64,000 nucleotides of DNA from Phil1 sp964487565 (GTDB lineage: Bacteria > Bacillota > Clostridia > Christensenellales > CAG-138): the NCBI GenBank assembly GCA_964487565.1, contig CAZARN010000008.1, positions 23,467 through 87,466 of the forward strand. The letters are read 5' to 3'. The notes under the pieces are model-generated. The model worked only from the letters and a program-made list of their open reading frames with translations, was not told where the DNA came from and searched no databases. This document shows, piece by piece, positions 43,126 to 51,175 of the stretch (within the stretch, counting starts at the first letter, position 1; every line of letters starts with the position of its first letter). Position numbers and translations under genes: made by a program.

Positions 43126-43989
43126 ATGTTCGGATATGTTACGGCGAATGTGAAAGCGCTCACGCCTGAGCAGAAGCAACGATATAAAGCGATATACTGC
43201 GGGTTGTGCGGCGCGCTCAAGGAGCGCTGCGGTGCGCTTTCGCGTCTCGCGCTGAGCTATGATATGGCGTTTCTCGTGATGCTGCTTGACTCTCTTTATG
43301 AGCCTGACTGCGATATTTGCAAACGCCGCTGCGCGATGCACCCGTTCCGCGCCGGTGAACACCGAAAAACCGAAAACACGCTTTACGCCGCCGACATGAC
43401 GGTTATACTTACATATTATAAATGCCTTGACGATTGGAACGACGACGGGAGCCTTTTGAAACGATCGTACGCGCGCGCGCTTGAAGCGCCGCTTGCAAAA
43501 GCCGTTGAAGCCCATCCTCGTGAAGCCGAGGCGATACGGGGATCGCTTGCATCGCTGGGCGCGCTTGAAGCGGCAAACGGCTGCGCGGATGACGCGGCGC
43601 GCTGCTTCGGCGCGCTCACCGGCGCGATATTCTCACCGAAGGATGATTTCTGGAGGGAACACCTTTTTGCATTCGGCGACGCGCTGGGACAGTTCATATA
43701 TATCATGGACGCCTGGGACGACGCGCCGCGTGACAAGCGGCGAAAAAGCTTCAATCCTCTGCTGGAGGACGATCCTTCATCCCCAGGTTTCGACGAGCGG
43801 TGCAGGACGATCCTCAACCATCTGATGGGGCGCTGCGCCGCAGAGTTTGAAAAGCTGCCCCTCGCGCAGGATATCGAAATCATGCGAAATGTGATATACT
43901 CCGGCATATGGACCCGTTTTGACATGAAAACAGCAAATAAAGCACAGGAATCACAAAAGGGAAGGAGGCGCCCGAATGCCGGTAACTGA
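43126..43989 (+). CDS. DUF5685 family protein
   Basis: 287-aa soluble helical protein. It starts MFGYVTANVKALTPEQKQRY, with a cysteine-rich front part (YCGLCGALKERCG, CDICKRRCAMHP) that may bind metal, then an all-helical domain with DALGQFIYIMDAWDD, an Asp-rich stretch recalling isoprenoid-synthase-like helical proteins. In Clostridia this family is regularly followed by a DnaJ-domain gene, as here (14-base overlap). Function unknown. Confidence 0.82.
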   Translation: MFGYVTANVKALTPEQKQRYKAIYCGLCGALKERCGALSRLALSYDMAFLVMLLDSLYEPDCDICKRRCAMHPFRAGEHRKTENTLYAADMTVILTYYKCLDDWNDDGSLLKRSYARALEAPLAKAVEAHPREAEAIRGSLASLGALEAANGCADDAARCFGALTGAIFSPKDDFWREHLFAFGDALGQFIYIMDAWDDAPRDKRRKSFNPLLEDDPSSPGFDERCRTILNHLMGRCAAEFEKLPLAQDIEIMRNVIYSGIWTRFDMKTANKAQESQKGRRRPNAGN

Positions 43990-44671
43990 CCCATACAAGG
44001 TGCTTGGCGTTCCGACCACCGCAACCGACGATGAAGTCAAGGCGGCATACAGGCGTCTTGCCAAAAAGTATCATCCGGACGCGAATCCGGGCAACAAGGT
44101 CGCGGAGCAGCGCATGAAGGAGATCAACGCAGCTTACGATCAGATAATGAACAAAAGCTCCTCCGGCCCTTCCTACGGAGGCAGTCAGTACGGCGGCGGT
44201 CAGTACGGCGGCAGTCAGTACGGCGGCAGTCAGTACGGCGGCAGTCAGTACGGCGGCGGTGGCTCATCATGGGGCGGCTACGGCGGCTACGGCGCGGACG
44301 GCTCGCGGATGGACACCGTGCGCACGTTCATAACCTTCGGCCGTTATCGCGAGGCGCTTGAATTGCTTTCATCCATCAGCGACCGCGACGCCGAATGGTA
44401 TTATTACAGCGCGATCGCAAACGACGGCGTCGGCAACAGCATCGTCGCCCTCCAGCACGCGGAAAAAGCCTGCGCAATGGATCCCTCCAACGCAGCTTAT
44501 CGCGATCTTTACGAGCAGCTCAAGAATCCCGGCGAAGCTTACAACCGCAACCAGAGCGGACGCGGTTACGGGTCGCCCATATGCGGCGCAAACAACATGT
44601 GTTACAGCTTCATCCTTTCATGGCTGTTCTGCATGGTTTGCAATTTCTGCGGCAGATATACAATGTGTTAG
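43976..44671 (+). CDS. DnaJ-domain protein with Gly/Gln/Tyr repeats
   Basis: 231-aa protein. The J domain (residues ~4-60) has the HPD motif in KKYHPDANPG, so it should stimulate an Hsp70 ATPase. Residues ~64-100 are a low-complexity repeat of GGSQY/GGGQY units, followed by a TPR-like domain (RYREALELLSSISDRD) and a cysteine-containing hydrophobic C-terminus that may insert in the membrane. AAGGAGG precedes the ATG, inside the DUF5685 gene. A short-lid DnaK at 60.4 kb with a membrane zinc-ribbon partner is a candidate client system. Confidence 0.88.
   Translation: MPVTDPYKVLGVPTTATDDEVKAAYRRLAKKYHPDANPGNKVAEQRMKEINAAYDQIMNKSSSGPSYGGSQYGGGQYGGSQYGGSQYGGSQYGGGGSSWGGYGGYGADGSRMDTVRTFITFGRYREALELLSSISDRDAEWYYYSAIANDGVGNSIVALQHAEKACAMDPSNAAYRDLYEQLKNPGEAYNRNQSGRGYGSPICGANNMCYSFILSWLFCMVCNFCGRYTMC
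44174..44263 (+). repeat. Six tandem 15-bp units in the DnaJ-domain gene
   Basis: Units of TACGGCGGCAGTCAG with minor variation, at 44174, 44189, 44204, 44219, 44234 and 44249, encode YGGSQ/YGGGQ. Copy number is likely to vary between strains by slipped-strand events without changing frame. Confidence 0.92.
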
Positions 44672-44713
44672 TTTACCGTAAACCGGTTTATAATATCATC
44701 CTGGGGGTAAAAA

Positions 44714-46231
44714 ATGCCTGATTTACTCAAACTTCAAAACGGCAGCGACATACGCGGCACCGCGCTTGCCGTGGACGGCGGCAAAAGCGTCGATCTGACG
44801 GATGAGGCTGCGCGACAGATAGGCGCGGCCTTTGCCGGATGGCTTTGCGGCAGGCTCGGCAAAAGCCCGGCGTCGCTTCGCATCGCCGTCGGACGCGATT
44901 CCCGCGTAACGGGCGCGGCGCTCACGCAGGAGCTTGCCCGCGGCATATGCGCTTGCGGCGCGCGCGCCGCCGATTTTGGTCTTGCAACCACCCCGGCCAT
45001 GTTTATGGCCTGCGTCACGGAAGGCTTTATGTATGACGGCGCTGTGATGATCACCGCAAGCCATCTTCCATATGAAAGGAACGGCTTCAAGTTTTTCACG
45101 GCGTCCGGAGGACTCGATAAAAAGGACATCACGGCCATACTTGAAGATGCAAAGAGGCTCGCCGTGCGCGCGGACGCGCCGTGCGCAATGCAGCAGACGG
45201 ATTTCATGCAATGCTATGCTTCGATCCTCCGCCAAAAGATAATCGACGGCACGGGGCTTGGGCCCACGCCACTGCGCGGCCTTCATATAATAGTAGACGC
45301 CGGCAACGGCGCAGGCGGGTTCTTCGTGCGCGATGTGCTCGGACCGCTCGGCGCGAACACCCAGGGAAGTCTTTTCCTCGAGCCAGACGGAATGTTCCCG
45401 AACCACGCGCCGAATCCCGAGGATGAACGCGCGATGGGCTTCATAATGCGCTCCGTCGAGTCGTCGCACGCCGATCTTGGCATCATATTCGATACCGATG
45501 TCGACAGGGCGGGCGCCGTGCTTTCTGACGGACGCGAGCTCAACCGCAACAGGCTGATCGCCATGATCGCAGCCATCGAGCTTCGCGACCATCCCGGCAC
45601 GACGATCGTCACCGACTCGATAACCTCAACAGGACTTGCACGCTTTATCGCCGACGCCGGCGGCATACACCGCCGCTTCAAGCGCGGTTACCGCAACGTT
45701 ATAAACGAAGCCGCGCGGCTCAACCGCGAGGGGCAGAGCGCGGAGGTCGCGATGGAGACGTCGGGCCACGGCGCGCTGCGCGAAAACTATTTCCTCGACG
45801 ACGGAGCTTATCTTATGGTGAAGCTCATCATCGAGCTTGCCCGCGCTTCGCGCACCGGGCGCTCCCTCTCCTCGCTCATCGAGGGGCTTGCGGAGCCTGT
45901 TGAAAGCCGCGAATATCGCATGGGACTTTCCGGCGAGGATTTCGCGCAGTACGGCAGCGAGGTGCTCCGCGCTGTGAGCGAGTGGGCAAACGCCGCTTCG
46001 GGTTTCACGACAGCGCCGGATAATTTTGAAGGCGTGCGGGTGAACGCGGACGCGGGGCACGGGGACGGCTGGTTTTTGCTGCGCATGTCACTGCACGACC
46101 CGCTGATGCCGCTCAACATCGAAAGCGACAGCGAGGGCGGCCTTGCAAAGATCGCCTCTGCCGTATACCCTCTGCTCTCGCGTTTTGACAGGCTCGATAC
46201 GGATCAGCTTAAGGCTGACGCCGGAAAATAA
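44714..46231 (+). CDS. Phosphoglucomutase/phosphomannomutase family protein
   Basis: 505-aa alpha-D-phosphohexomutase with four domains. The catalytic phosphoserine loop reads MITASHLPYERNG (the usual TASHNP has Leu for Asn), the metal loop is FDTDVDRAG and the sugar-binding loop is METSGHGAL. The C-terminal domain ends in SDSEGGLAK with phosphate-contacting residues. It interconverts hexose 1- and 6-phosphates for glycan precursor synthesis; specificity is not decidable. A TATAAT box lies about 20 bases before the start, together with a GTTTACCGTAAAC palindrome. Confidence 0.88.
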   Translation: MPDLLKLQNGSDIRGTALAVDGGKSVDLTDEAARQIGAAFAGWLCGRLGKSPASLRIAVGRDSRVTGAALTQELARGICACGARAADFGLATTPAMFMACVTEGFMYDGAVMITASHLPYERNGFKFFTASGGLDKKDITAILEDAKRLAVRADAPCAMQQTDFMQCYASILRQKIIDGTGLGPTPLRGLHIIVDAGNGAGGFFVRDVLGPLGANTQGSLFLEPDGMFPNHAPNPEDERAMGFIMRSVESSHADLGIIFDTDVDRAGAVLSDGRELNRNRLIAMIAAIELRDHPGTTIVTDSITSTGLARFIADAGGIHRRFKRGYRNVINEAARLNREGQSAEVAMETSGHGALRENYFLDDGAYLMVKLIIELARASRTGRSLSSLIEGLAEPVESREYRMGLSGEDFAQYGSEVLRAVSEWANAASGFTTAPDNFEGVRVNADAGHGDGWFLLRMSLHDPLMPLNIESDSEGGLAKIASAVYPLLSRFDRLDTDQLKADAGK

Positions 46232-46244
46232 ATCGCAAAACATG

Positions 46245-46270
46245 AGCGGACCGGCTTGCGCCGGTCCGCT
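46245..46270. terminator. Terminator between phosphohexomutase and GNAT genes
   Basis: Perfect 10-bp stem AGCGGACCGG / CCGGTCCGCT with a 6-base loop. T-runs on both sides are short (CGATTT plus strand, CATGTTTTG minus strand). Confidence 0.78.
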
Positions 46271-46275
46271 TCGAT

Positions 46276-46749
46276 TTACATTTTAATGAGCCTCGAATAC
46301 ACGCTGTGCTCCGGCTCGCCGCCAGGGATATACGACGCGCCCACGCTTTTTTCATAGAAGGGATGCTGCTCGCCCACCCATCCAATCACGGCGTAGCCAT
46401 AGCCTTCCTCCCGCATGGCCTCAAGCGTGCGGATGAGCAGCGCCCGTCCGACGCCGCGCCCGCGATATGCGCCGTCCACGCCGGTTGGCCCGAAAAAGCC
46501 CTTCGCGCCGGCGTCATAGCACGCAAAACCTATAAGTCGTCCGTCGAGCGTCGCAATGAAGCAGCCCTGCGGCTCCCGGCAAAGCGAATACTCGGTCTCA
46601 TCCGCCCACTGCGCGCCGAAACGCTCCCTCACAAAATCGAGTATCCTGCTTTTATCGCAGGAAAGCGCCCGTTTGAGCTTTATGTTTTCAGGTATAACGT
46701 TTTTCGGAAACATTGAAAGATTTGCTATCATATCGCCTGCGTATGCCAT
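46276..46749 (-). CDS. GNAT family N-acetyltransferase
   Basis: 157-aa acetyltransferase. The acetyl-CoA pyrophosphate loop is seen in VDGAYRGRGVGRALLIRTL (Q/RxxGxG/A) and the fold ends with a GYAVIGWVGEQHPFYEKSVGA strand-helix pair. The ATG at 46749 follows GAGAGGAG. The substrate is unknown; some relatives act on small metabolites or peptides. Single gene between two terminators. Confidence 0.85.
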   Translation of the reverse strand: MAYAGDMIANLSMFPKNVIPENIKLKRALSCDKSRILDFVRERFGAQWADETEYSLCREPQGCFIATLDGRLIGFACYDAGAKGFFGPTGVDGAYRGRGVGRALLIRTLEAMREEGYGYAVIGWVGEQHPFYEKSVGASYIPGGEPEHSVYSRLIKM

Positions 46750-46814
46750 CGGTATGCTCCTCTCCGCGCCGTGTCCGTATATGGAAATGATACCACCGGC
46801 CGCGCGCAGCCGCA

Positions 46815-46852
46815 ACAAAAAAGGATCCCCAGCGTCATCATGCTGAGGATCC
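46815..46852 (-). terminator. Terminator of the M28 peptidase gene
   Basis: On the minus strand an 11-bp stem GGATCCTCAGC / GCTGGGGATCC (one G-U pair) is followed by TTTTTTGTTG. Confidence 0.88.
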
Positions 46853-46866
46853 GTGCTTATTCCCCG

Positions 46867-48237
46867 TTATTTTGCCTTTGCTTTCTTTGCCTTTTCGATC
46901 GTCGCCGCGGCGGCTTTGGCAGCTTTTCCGGCAGCTTCCCTGACGGTTTTCTCCGTCTTCTCCATCACGGCCTGTCCGATGCCCTCCGCCTTGTCCGTCT
47001 CGCCGTAGCCTGACATCATATCGTCCACGCGCTTGACGATGTTTTCCGGTATGGTCTGCGGGATGGGGAAGAACTTCGCGTTCATCACGCGGCGGGCAAA
47101 CAGCTCCACGAACGCGGCCGTATCCTCAAGCGCCTTCGGGCAGCAATACTCCGGCGTGTCGAACCTTGAATGTGCGAACTGCATGCACTGCGCTTCCCCG
47201 CGTCCGAAGCCCACGGCGGGTATGCCTTCCTTTGCAAAAGGCGTTGAATCGCTCCCCATGAGCCCCTGTTTGATATCCCCGGGATAGCCTACCTCATCCG
47301 CAAGGAAGCGGATGAAATTCGCGACGCTCTCCTCGCCGCTCACGCGCACGAAGTTATGTCCCATTATCGAACCGGCGACGTCCACGTTTATCATCAGTCG
47401 GCAGTCGTCAAGCTCGTCCCTGTGCATCCTCAGATAATTGCGGCTGCCGTAAAGACCCTGTTCCTCACCGCCGAACCATATGAACCGCAGGCTCTGCTCC
47501 GGTGAGCTGAGCATGAATGAGCGCAGAAGCTCCATCAATATCACGCTGCCGCCGCCGTTGTCCGCTGCGCCGACGCCCTCAAGCACGCTGTCATAATGCG
47601 CGCCGAAGGTTATCACGTCATCCTTAAGGCTCCTGCCCGGAATATCAACGATAACGTTCTGCGACGTCACGGTTTCGGGCTCCGTTTCGACGGCAAAGCT
47701 TATCCTGGCGTTCTTCTTCACCATCTCAAGCGCATCCTTTGCGCCGACCATCAGCATGGGAAGCTTTCCGCGGCCTTCCTTGTCGCGTATCATGAACTCG
47801 CCGAGATCCGTTTTTTCCTCGTTGCATTTACCGTCGACCATTATCGCGCAGGCAATGCCGGCCTCAGCCATCTGAGCATTGCTCACGGTGATATCGTTTG
47901 CCATCACGGCTTTGCCGGCGAACTGACCGACGTTTTCCCTGCATATAAGATCAGTATATATAACATCCGCCTCAACGAACTTCCCTTTGGGCGTGTTGCC
48001 GCACGGCTTGAACGCCGCAACGCGGATATCCTTCTTGTATGGAGCAACGACCTTCATAACACATTTGTTGACGCGCGCAAAATCCACGCTGAACTCTTCG
48101 ATGCGGGCTTTTGCGCCGAATGACGCCGCCTCGTCACAGATGAGCTGCGCGGCTTTTTTCTCTTCGGGCGTGCCCATGCAGCGGATAAAGCATATTTTCT
48201 CAAGCAGCGCGTACGCGCGTTCACCGGAAACGGCCAT
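46867..48237 (-). CDS. M28 family zinc peptidase with Lys/Ala-rich C-terminal tail
   Basis: 456-aa aminopeptidase-like protein. It has a PA-like insert (about residues 95-190) and an M28 domain with the ligands in FGAHYDSVLEG, GAADNGGGS, WFGGEEQGLYGS, INVDVAGS and the last histidine in FAHSRFDTPEY. No signal peptide is visible, unusual because many M28 enzymes are secreted. The last ~45 residues are an Ala/Lys/Glu-rich helix (TVREAAGKAAKAAAATIEKA), absent from ordinary members and perhaps a membrane- or nucleic-acid-contacting tail. GGAGGTAACACA precedes the ATG. Confidence 0.88.
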   Translation of the reverse strand: MAVSGERAYALLEKICFIRCMGTPEEKKAAQLICDEAASFGAKARIEEFSVDFARVNKCVMKVVAPYKKDIRVAAFKPCGNTPKGKFVEADVIYTDLICRENVGQFAGKAVMANDITVSNAQMAEAGIACAIMVDGKCNEEKTDLGEFMIRDKEGRGKLPMLMVGAKDALEMVKKNARISFAVETEPETVTSQNVIVDIPGRSLKDDVITFGAHYDSVLEGVGAADNGGGSVILMELLRSFMLSSPEQSLRFIWFGGEEQGLYGSRNYLRMHRDELDDCRLMINVDVAGSIMGHNFVRVSGEESVANFIRFLADEVGYPGDIKQGLMGSDSTPFAKEGIPAVGFGRGEAQCMQFAHSRFDTPEYCCPKALEDTAAFVELFARRVMNAKFFPIPQTIPENIVKRVDDMMSGYGETDKAEGIGQAVMEKTEKTVREAAGKAAKAAAATIEKAKKAKAK

Positions 48238-48358
48238 TGTGTTACCTCCAAATTATTGTTTAGTTTATATACCATCCATACTATACGCTCATATAGAGCG
48301 TGCGTCAATGGCATGCGGTTGTTTTTTCAATATTTTGGAGTATTTTTTGGAATGATCC

Positions 48359-49210
48359 TCAGAATATCCGTATATCGTGAGCCGGACGGCTGCTGCGCGC
48401 CATGGTTTCGGATATAAGCTCCCTCACCGTTGCGGCCTTCCGTGCCGGCGAAAGCGTCAGCGTGCGCTGCGGCGGCAAGGGCGACGGCTGACCTTCGTAT
48501 ACGAGGGCGATCGTCGGCAAACCCATCTGCGCCGCGCGCCGCGCCGTATCCGGCCCGTCCGCAAGCAGCACGGCGTTTGGCGCGATATGTTCAGGTGCTT
48601 CACGAACCACCTCGTCGAACGATTCGTATATCCTGCGCATTATGCCGTCGTCCCTGTATCCCGAGGTAAGGAACACCGTGCGCCGCGCCCCGGAAAGCGC
48701 GCAGGCAAGCGACGCCGCGGCCGCGAAATCATCATATACCTGATAGAACAGCAAAAGATCGTCCATGCAGCCGTCCACGCAGATGAGCGGGCAGAAATTC
48801 TCCTCGCCTATCGCGTAAAAATCGGCGCGGGTGACGTTGACGGCGACGATCGCATCCACATGCTGGCTGCGCTGGGACGTGCATTGCCCGGTGAGCAGCA
48901 CCGTGCGAAGCTCCGCCGCCGCAAGCGCGCTTGCAAGCGCCTCGACGAAAAGCATCGTCGCCGACGCCCTGTCGGACGCAAGCTCCCCGCATGGCGCATA
49001 TATGCCCACGGCGCGGTTGTTGCCTGTTGCAAGCGCGCGCGCCGTGATCGACGATTCGTAATTGTTTATGTTGACATAATGCAATATGCGGTTGCGGGTC
49101 TGCTCGCTTATATGCTGGTCCTCCCTGCCGTTGAGGACATAGGAGACCGTCGCCGTGGAGACCCCGCAGGCATTTGCGATATCCTTGATTGTGACCCGTT
49201 TTTTTATCAT
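48359..49210 (-). CDS. LacI family transcriptional regulator (short)
   Basis: 283-aa regulator. The N-terminal LacI HTH is complete (VTIKDIANACGVSTATVSYVLNG with hinge). The effector domain is shorter than the usual ~330 residues and divergent: KAVGIYAP-like start and LICVDGCMDD in place of VxxDR. It is divergent from the Tad locus, with its start about 90 bases from the tad promoter, and could regulate either itself or that promoter. Ligand unknown. Confidence 0.82.
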   Translation of the reverse strand: MIKKRVTIKDIANACGVSTATVSYVLNGREDQHISEQTRNRILHYVNINNYESSITARALATGNNRAVGIYAPCGELASDRASATMLFVEALASALAAAELRTVLLTGQCTSQRSQHVDAIVAVNVTRADFYAIGEENFCPLICVDGCMDDLLLFYQVYDDFAAAASLACALSGARRTVFLTSGYRDDGIMRRIYESFDEVVREAPEHIAPNAVLLADGPDTARRAAQMGLPTIALVYEGQPSPLPPQRTLTLSPARKAATVRELISETMARSSRPAHDIRIF

Positions 49211-49297
49211 GCCCTGATGATACCAACCAGCCCCGGGCTTGTCAAGCCGGGCCGGAAGTGCCCGACGATATAGTTACGAAAAATGTGAACAATTCCG

Positions 49298-49327
49298 TTG
49301 ACAACATATTGTTGTAACTGGTATAAT
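49298..49327 (+). promoter_or_regulatory. Promoter of the tad locus (first transcript)
   Basis: TTGACA (49298-49303), 18-base spacer, TATAAT (49322-49327). An imperfect inverted repeat GTTGTAAC / ATTGCAAC overlaps the -10 box and could be an operator, for instance for the adjacent LacI-type protein. Confidence 0.8.
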
Positions 49328-49344
49328 TGCAACGAGGTCTTATG

Positions 49345-49443
49345 GCCTCCCACGAAACGGCAAAACGGGCGAAAGCCCGCGACGCAAAGCCAGATGGGTC
49401 TAAAGGGGCGGTTTAAATCCCCATGACAGCCGGTTGCCGAAGA
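49345..49443 (+). ncRNA. c-di-GMP-I (GEMM-I) riboswitch 1
   Basis: Conserved core in order: GGCAAAACGGGCGAAAGCCC (GNRA-type GAAA tetraloop hairpin), CGACGCAAAGCC, GGGTCTAAAGGGGC (tetraloop-receptor side) and ATGACAGCCGGTTGCCGAA. The base before CAAA is G, as in c-di-GMP rather than cGAMP binders. It lies between a strong promoter and a terminator before the tadG-like gene. Confidence 0.95.
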
Positions 49444-49498
49444 AACGCATATCAAAACCGTTGCGGAGCGCTTCGCCCCGCGGCCGTTTGATGATCGG

Positions 49499-49527
49499 CA
49501 GCCGCAAAATCGACCGGCTGTTTTTTT
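49499..49527 (+). terminator. Riboswitch 1 terminator
   Basis: CAGCCG / CGGCTG stem (49499-49504 with 49515-49520) followed by T7. The aptamer sequence CAGCCGG (49427-49433) is complementary to CCGGCTG (49514-49520), so an alternative antiterminator pairing is possible. Confidence 0.82.
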
Positions 49528-49547
49528 ATTGCCGGAAAGGAATAGCG

Positions 49548-50702
49548 ATGATCGTTCTGATCGCTGTGCTGCTGAGCGCGCTGCTCGGCTTTTCCGCGCT
49601 CGCGGTGGATGTGAGCGTGCTTTACATGAATGACGCCTCGCTGCAAACGGCCCTTGACGCAGGCGTGCTTGCAGGAGCATACGCGCTTCCCGACACGGCC
49701 GAGGCCGAAAGGCTGTGCCGCGAATACATACTTGCAAATTGCGACAGCGCGCAGAACATCGCAGTCACCTTCGAAGGTGAAAACATGGTGATAAACGCTT
49801 CGGCCGAAATAAGCAGTCCGGCGCTGTTTTCCGTGATCTTCAACAACGACTCGCTCGACGGATGCGCGCACGCCTCTGCCGAAAAGTATCTTGCAACGCT
49901 CGGCGGCCCGTTTGATTACAGGCTTTTCTCCGGCGCGGAAGGCAAGCAGATAACCCTCGGCGGCAAGTTTTATATTGACGGCAGCGTGCATTCCAACGGC
50001 TCCGTGAGCATTTCGCCCTCAAGCGGTACCGTGACGGGCGCGGTGGAGGGCTGCACGACGGTATATGTCAACCAATGGACTGCAAGCGCGGGCTCACAGC
50101 TTCCGGGTTCAGCTTTCATCCCAATGGTGGACTTCTCTGGCGTCGTCAACAACGTTCTTCCTTCATGTTATGATAAGCGGCTCACCGCCTCCGCCGTGAA
50201 CGCCGTGCGCACCGCGCAAAGCTTCACCGGCAATATTTATGTCGACGGGAATGTGAGCATACCCAACACCTGCACCATAACCGGAAACATGTATGTCAAC
50301 GGCAACATCCAGATCAACGGCGGTTCGCCCGTTTGCGTGTTGAAAGGTTCGCTTTACGCCACAGGCAGCATCACTTTCAACAACACGGCAAAGATCGACG
50401 GCTGTGTTTTTGCCGGCGGCAACATCACCTTCAACGGCGGCGGCCTCGACATGCAAAGCAACGACGAGGTGTGTATATATTCCGAAAACGGCAATATTTA
50501 TGTGAACACAGCCGCGAGCACCGTGCGCGGCATCGTATACGCACCCAAAGGCAAGGTTCAGGTCGTCGGCAACAACACGACATACATCGGCTCGATAATC
50601 GGCAACACCGTGGCCGGTATACCCGCCAATCTCACGATGCTCGGGCCGACGGAGCCTTTCAGCTTCCTTGAGACCGAGGAAAAGGTGAAGCTGATACGTT
50701 GA
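49548..50702 (+). CDS. TadG-like pilus locus protein with beta-helix domain
   Basis: 384-aa secreted/membrane protein. The N-terminus AMIVLIAVLLSALLGFSALAVD matches the TadG-type transmembrane start with its Gly-Phe-x-Ala-x-Ala-Val-Asp motif, followed by a pilin-like domain. Residues ~150-365 are short repeats of the type GNIYVDGNVSIPNTCTITGN, expected to form a right-handed beta-helix similar to bactofilin-like surface domains. The ATG at 49548 follows GAAAGGA; the residues encoded just before it (RKGIA) also match the TadG pattern, so a non-ATG upstream start is possible. It is controlled by riboswitch 1. Confidence 0.82.
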   Translation: MIVLIAVLLSALLGFSALAVDVSVLYMNDASLQTALDAGVLAGAYALPDTAEAERLCREYILANCDSAQNIAVTFEGENMVINASAEISSPALFSVIFNNDSLDGCAHASAEKYLATLGGPFDYRLFSGAEGKQITLGGKFYIDGSVHSNGSVSISPSSGTVTGAVEGCTTVYVNQWTASAGSQLPGSAFIPMVDFSGVVNNVLPSCYDKRLTASAVNAVRTAQSFTGNIYVDGNVSIPNTCTITGNMYVNGNIQINGGSPVCVLKGSLYATGSITFNNTAKIDGCVFAGGNITFNGGGLDMQSNDEVCIYSENGNIYVNTAASTVRGIVYAPKGKVQVVGNNTTYIGSIIGNTVAGIPANLTMLGPTEPFSFLETEEKVKLIR

Positions 50703-50748
50703 TTACATTACGGTTACATAATAAATTAAATTAATTATTAATTTTGTA

Positions 50749-50777
50749 TTGACATCCTTATATTGATGTAATATAAT
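50749..50777 (+). promoter_or_regulatory. Promoter of the prepilin-peptidase transcript
   Basis: TTGACA (50749-50754), 17-base spacer, TATAAT (50772-50777), directly before riboswitch 2. Confidence 0.9.
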
Positions 50778-50795
50778 GCAAATCGAGAGATGAAT

Positions 50796-50893
50796 CTCTC
50801 CCACGAAAAGGCAAAACGGGCGAAAGCCCGCGACGCAAAGCCAGATGGGTCTAAAGGGGCCGTTCCGGTCCCTATGACAGCCGGTTGCCGAAA
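50796..50893 (+). ncRNA. c-di-GMP-I (GEMM-I) riboswitch 2
   Basis: Same core as riboswitch 1, nearly base for base across GGCAAAACGGGCGAAAGCCC, GACGCAAAGCCAGATGGGTC and ATGACAGCCGGTTGCCGAA. The similarity suggests recent duplication. It starts at about the transcription start of its own promoter. Confidence 0.95.
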
Positions 50894-50938
50894 CACAAAC
50901 CAAACGTCGCAATATCGCGGCGGATGATATGTCATTCG

Positions 50939-50966
50939 AGCAATCGGAAACGGTTGCTTTTTTATT
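50939..50966 (+). terminator. Riboswitch 2 terminator
   Basis: AGCAATCG / CGGTTGCT stem with GAAA loop and a TTTTTATTTTT run. GCAATCGG can instead pair over 8 bases with CCGGTTGC of the aptamer (50881-50888). Confidence 0.88.
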
Positions 50967-51084
50967 TTTAAGCCGTTTGGAAAGAGGTGAAAAGCCAAAG
51001 GGCGCCGTGCAGCCCGGCAGGAGCGTACAGGCCCTATACAAAACATTGCGGAGTTTGATTTTTCTTACAAAGTGCTGCTTCCCT

Positions 51085-51175
51085 AAGTTACAGGCAAACC
51101 GTCCGAAAGGGCGGGACGCGAAGCTAAAGGGTCTTGGGCCGGATGACGGTCTGTGACAGCCAGCTACCAAACGAA
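51085..51175 (+). ncRNA. c-di-GMP-I (GEMM-I) riboswitch 3
   Basis: More divergent copy, in tandem with riboswitch 2: CAGGCAAACCGTCCGAAAGG, GGGACGCGAAGC, GGGTCTTGGG and GACAGCCAGCTACCAAA. The G before CAAA is kept; one A in the usual GCAAAGC is G. No clear terminator follows; a GTTTACC / GGTAAAC stem (51184-51190 with about 51210-51216) lies downstream. Confidence 0.85.

Noticed and set aside
44174..44263. CRISPR-like array
   Set aside because: Units are contiguous, 15 bp, in frame and without spacers; this is a coding repeat.
49345..51175. cGAMP-type (GEMM-Ib) specificity of the riboswitches
   Set aside because: The base before the conserved CAAA is G in all three, as in c-di-GMP aptamers; cGAMP binders have A at the equivalent position. 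Biochemical testing is still needed.
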